64,000 nt of DNA from Mugil cephalus (Eukaryota > Chordata > Actinopteri > Mugiliformes > Mugilidae). The stretch covers positions 7,767,672 through 7,831,671 of the forward strand of contig NC_061782.1 in the NCBI RefSeq assembly GCF_022458985.1, written 5' to 3'. The notes below the pieces were generated by a model. The model saw only the letters and a program-made list of their open reading frames with translations. It was not told where the DNA came from and made no database searches. How positions within the stretch are numbered: position 1 is the stretch's first letter; every line of letters starts with the position of its first letter. The translations under genes and the position numbers were made by a program. This document shows, in pieces, positions 62,401 through 64,000 of the stretch.

Positions 62401-63120
62401 TAATTTTCCTCCAAAAATTTAAATTTCTTCAAATACAAATATGAATCCAACATATTTTAGTAAAGGAAGCTTTGGAAAAAAATCTTATATGTCTGAATGT
62501 TTTTTTTATGTACTTCTTTAATGTACTTATTCTGTTTAAACTTTTTATGGATCCTGCAATGGAGTCTGAAATAATATTTCATTAGTCTTCTTCCACAGAA
62601 GAAAACGGTTCAATATGAGGAGTGATTCTCTTAATGTGCCGTGCTGTATGTGCGCAGAGAAAGCATGCATGCAGGAGAAGAGGCATGCATTCTGTGTGTT
62701 TACCTCTCCCACACTCTCTCGTCTCTCCTCTCTCTCATCCAGGGAGGTGGTGTACATAGGTTCATAGGTAATAAGATCAGGGCGCTCAATGTCATAAATG
62801 GCTTTGACTTTTGGAATGGCAGCTAGGTCTCTGTAATCAAGGATCTCATTGTCTACTTTTGCCTAGGAAGATAGATAAAGACAAACATCCATACACACAT
62901 AGAAGCAAAGGGAGATTACTACTGTTAAAAAAATAAAAAAATAAAATGCATTCTATTACAGAGAAAGGTTGTAGCTAAAGACATGGGGCAATTTAACAAC
63001 CCTAGTAATCTATTTAAACAACAGATCCTTTGTGCTTCTTACATAGATTGTGTGACCCGGTGAGCCAGGTATGCTTGAACCAGGTCTGGAACAAATACTC
63101 TCAGATGACGACCTCGTGGG
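51838..63120 (-). CDS. ablim1: Actin-binding LIM protein 1, 3' half including villin headpiece (5' end outside window)
   Basis: abLIM1 links LIM-domain interactions to F-actin through a C-terminal villin headpiece. Exons: 63120-63043, 62862-62704, 61956-61912, 61730-61695, 61592-61463, 60923-60804 (cassette), 59589-59485, 59186-59139, 57485-57351, 56624-56536, 56421-56298, 56095-56034, 54149-54089, 53860-53853, 53312-53238, 52254-52174, 51951-51838. They total 1,470 nt in one frame, 489 residues plus stop. Recognised human ABLIM1 stretches are [87 protein letters not shown] and [15 protein letters not shown]. The headpiece ends [20 protein letters not shown]. The LIM domains lie beyond the right edge. 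Synteny with habp2 favours ABLIM1 over ABLIM2/3; which fish paralog is unknown. Confidence 0.94.
53045..53066. repeat. (TA)n tract
   Basis: About ten TA units followed by poly-A, in the ablim1 intron after the GC-AG exon. Confidence 0.95.
53238..53312 (-). CDS. ablim1: ablim1 exon with GC-AG donor
   Basis: This 75-nt exon encodes [15 protein letters not shown] then [10 protein letters not shown], the same 25-residue length as the human exon. It ends ...CCAAAA followed by GCAAGT, so the intron starts with GC. No in-phase GT donor is available, and the match to human EPK/IFPYEML fixes the boundary. Confidence 0.85.
53853..53860 (-). CDS. ablim1: 8-nt microexon of ablim1 (AGTTTCAG)
   Basis: Upstream exon 54149-54089 ends in phase 1 (GGC AGA G) and the next (53312-53238) starts in phase 0. 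The 8-nt exon supplies AG TTT CAG, making Glu-Phe-Gln. Human ABLIM1 has Asp-Tyr-Gln at this point (GVR-DYQ-TLPDG). It is flanked by a pyrimidine-rich tract ending TCCTGCAG and by donor GTATGT. Without it the frame breaks. Confidence 0.85.
54150..56033. other. ablim1 intron with transposon
   Basis: It contains the TTAA-type element 54966-55613. The stretch 54540-54900 looks like another decayed repeat that I could not place. No exon was recognised. Confidence 0.5.
54966..55613 (+). mobile_element. TIR DNA transposon with TTAA-like ends (Kolobok/THAP-type candidate)
   Basis: The left end TTAAAGGTCCCATATTATA is mirrored by TATAATATGGGACCTTCAA at the right, making inverted repeats of about 16 bp. 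The flanking TTAA/TTGA fits a TTAA target-site duplication. Inside, from 55290, a short frame [20 protein letters not shown] has the CxxxxC start typical of THAP zinc fingers. It breaks immediately, so the element is non-autonomous. It also holds a perfect 10-bp hairpin at 55562-55586. Confidence 0.65.
57832..58212 (+). mobile_element. Non-autonomous hAT-like repeat, copy 2
   Basis: It begins GGTGTCAAACTCATTTTAG and ends TTGGCCATATGTGTGACACC, so GGTGTCA is inverted at the two ends. The interior AGTCCTGGGTCTCA (58057-58070) is shared with copy 1 at 32 kb in reverse orientation. It sits in an ablim1 intron. Confidence 0.65.
58825..58960 (+). mobile_element. Relic of a common teleost retroelement 3' segment
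   Basis: CCAGACCAGACGAGATATA, CCAGCGAATTCTGGGTCTAC and CTGGCAAACCTCCAAAGGGA match, from memory, a very widespread fish LINE/SINE consensus. The element is 5' truncated and the family name is uncertain. Confidence 0.55.
59351..59448. repeat. (GATA)n tetranucleotide microsatellite
   Basis: About 22 GATA/ATAG units in an ablim1 intron. It creates spurious minus-strand frames of repeated LSIY. Confidence 0.97.
59590..60803. other. ablim1 intron between cassette exon and exon at 59485
   Basis: No exon could be supported. A minus-strand stretch at 60309-60361 ([13 protein letters not shown]) has splice-like ends but wrong phase. Confidence 0.45.
60804..60923 (-). CDS. ablim1: Candidate ablim1 cassette exon (40 residues, phase 1-1)
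   Basis: Acceptor CCCCGCAG, donor GTAAGG. It encodes [35 protein letters not shown] and LPHSQ. Both ends are phase 1, like its neighbours at 61463 and 59485, so it can be included or skipped without frame change. The [11 protein letters not shown] composition resembles the adjacent Ser/Pro-rich exons. Not matched to a human exon from memory. Confidence 0.6.
62187..62275 (+). repeat. Fish interspersed repeat end (GACCCCTAGGGGGTCC type)
   Basis: It contains GGGTCTGCGACCCCTAGGGG and AAGGGGGTCGCAAAATC, a pattern seen at the ends of short fish DNA-transposon derivatives. Only one end is clear. Confidence 0.45.
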
Positions 63121-63797
63121 CTGTGAGTAGAAAAAAAAAACAAAACAAAAAAACACAAAAGTGGCTGTTAGTCACAAAAAATATCAGCAAGGCAACGGCG
63201 ATCCACAGCCATCTGCCATTCCCGCATCACACAGGCTCATCACCCAGAACAACACTACACCGTTAGGCCGTCGTACGATAATGTGAGCGATGAGAGGGAG
63301 CTGCGACCCCCTTTATTGAATCATGTGAAGTACGCTGAGATGCCAACATGGCATCTCGTGATTAGGTCATTCATTTGCACATTCGCAAAGTGAATGAGTG
63401 CTTTAGCGTCATGATTTGATGCTCTTAAGGACCTCATGCCTGTTTATGGGAAATGAGCATTTTGAATGGCAGCAGCAGGTCTTGAATGTAGCGTAATCAA
63501 AATGAGCTTTCCACCAAATGGGTAAATGGGGATTTTCTTTAGAGAAGACAAATTAGTCTTTTGTGACGTCTTGACTGCTTCCCCAAACGTGTGCGCTGTC
63601 TGTGCACCATGCACCCTTTAACATGAGCAGTTTTTTAGGTGTTAAAAGACAGGACTGAAGACTGAATGGCTCTGTGGGACACACAGACGGCACTGCACAC
63701 TGTCTCCAGCAGATGGCAGCGCACAGTGCATCGTGTCCTAACTACATGGTGAAAACACAGGATGATGCCATCTCATAGCCAATAGCGAATACAGTAC

Positions 63798-63842
63798 CTG
63801 CCTTTCTGTTTTTTGGAGGAATAAGAGGGACGGAGGCAATAG
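63798..63842 (-). CDS. Weak candidate upstream ablim1 exon
   Basis: A 45-nt segment with acceptor TCCACAG and donor GTACTG would encode LLPPSLLFLQKTERQ in phase 0-0 before PTRSSSES. Splice signals are good but the peptide is not familiar from ABLIM1. It may be a lineage-specific cassette or chance. Confidence 0.25.
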
Positions 63843-64000
63843 CTGTGGAGGAAGGGGAGAGGGGGGGTTCACACGGACATCACACGGGGGGGTTGTGCCT
63901 CTCCAGCCCGACCCACAGTTCACACGTACGTCAAAGTGACCACAGGTCAGTATGCACATTTACATATTACACATGCAAAAGCACACGCACACGAAACACC

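Overview
The window is vertebrate nuclear DNA, most likely from a percomorph-type teleost. It has multi-exon GT-AG genes, short introns in most genes, frequent (CA)n and (GATA)n microsatellites, and decayed fish-type DNA transposons. There are no bacterial-style operons, CRISPR arrays, rRNA or tRNA genes that I could see. The genes (ATE1, ALDH18A1, HABP2, ABLIM1) lie in separate bands of human chromosome 10q but are packed here into 64 kb, with two TRIM-family genes among them.

Layout, left to right. (1) 1-31,380, minus strand: ate1 (arginyltransferase). It is spread over long introns and its last coding exons lie left of base 1. It holds a pair of mutually exclusive 129-nt exons (7b at 19.1 kb, 7a at 17.7 kb). 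(2) 31,380-33,410: intergenic, with the ate1 promoter and a hAT-like repeat. (3) 33,411-39,060, minus strand: complete aldh18a1 (P5C synthase, 779 residues), including the conserved tandem donor that adds Val-Asn. (4) 39,920-42,095, plus strand: complete TRIM E3 ligase (559 residues), head-to-head with aldh18a1. (5) 42,415-42,672, minus strand: a decayed trypsin-family terminal exon. (6) 43,214-46,655, minus strand: complete habp2 (628 residues), convergent with the TRIM gene. (7) 47,881-49,482, minus strand: a second TRIM-like gene with coiled coil and B30.2 but no visible RING/B-box exon. (8) 51,838-63,120, minus strand: the 3' half of ablim1, with an 8-nt microexon, a GC-AG intron and a run of phase-1 cassette exons. 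The gene continues past the right edge.

I built gene models by joining exons in reading phase. The aldh18a1, habp2 and plus-strand TRIM models each close exactly in frame from ATG to stop, which is strong internal support. The genes do not form one pathway: arginylation, proline/ornithine synthesis, ubiquitin ligation, plasma proteolysis and actin-LIM scaffolding are unrelated.

The most interesting sequence signal is in ate1. A 12-nt intronic segment between the two alternative exons is perfectly complementary to the first bases of both exons. That is the layout of a docking/selector RNA structure that could enforce mutually exclusive splicing.
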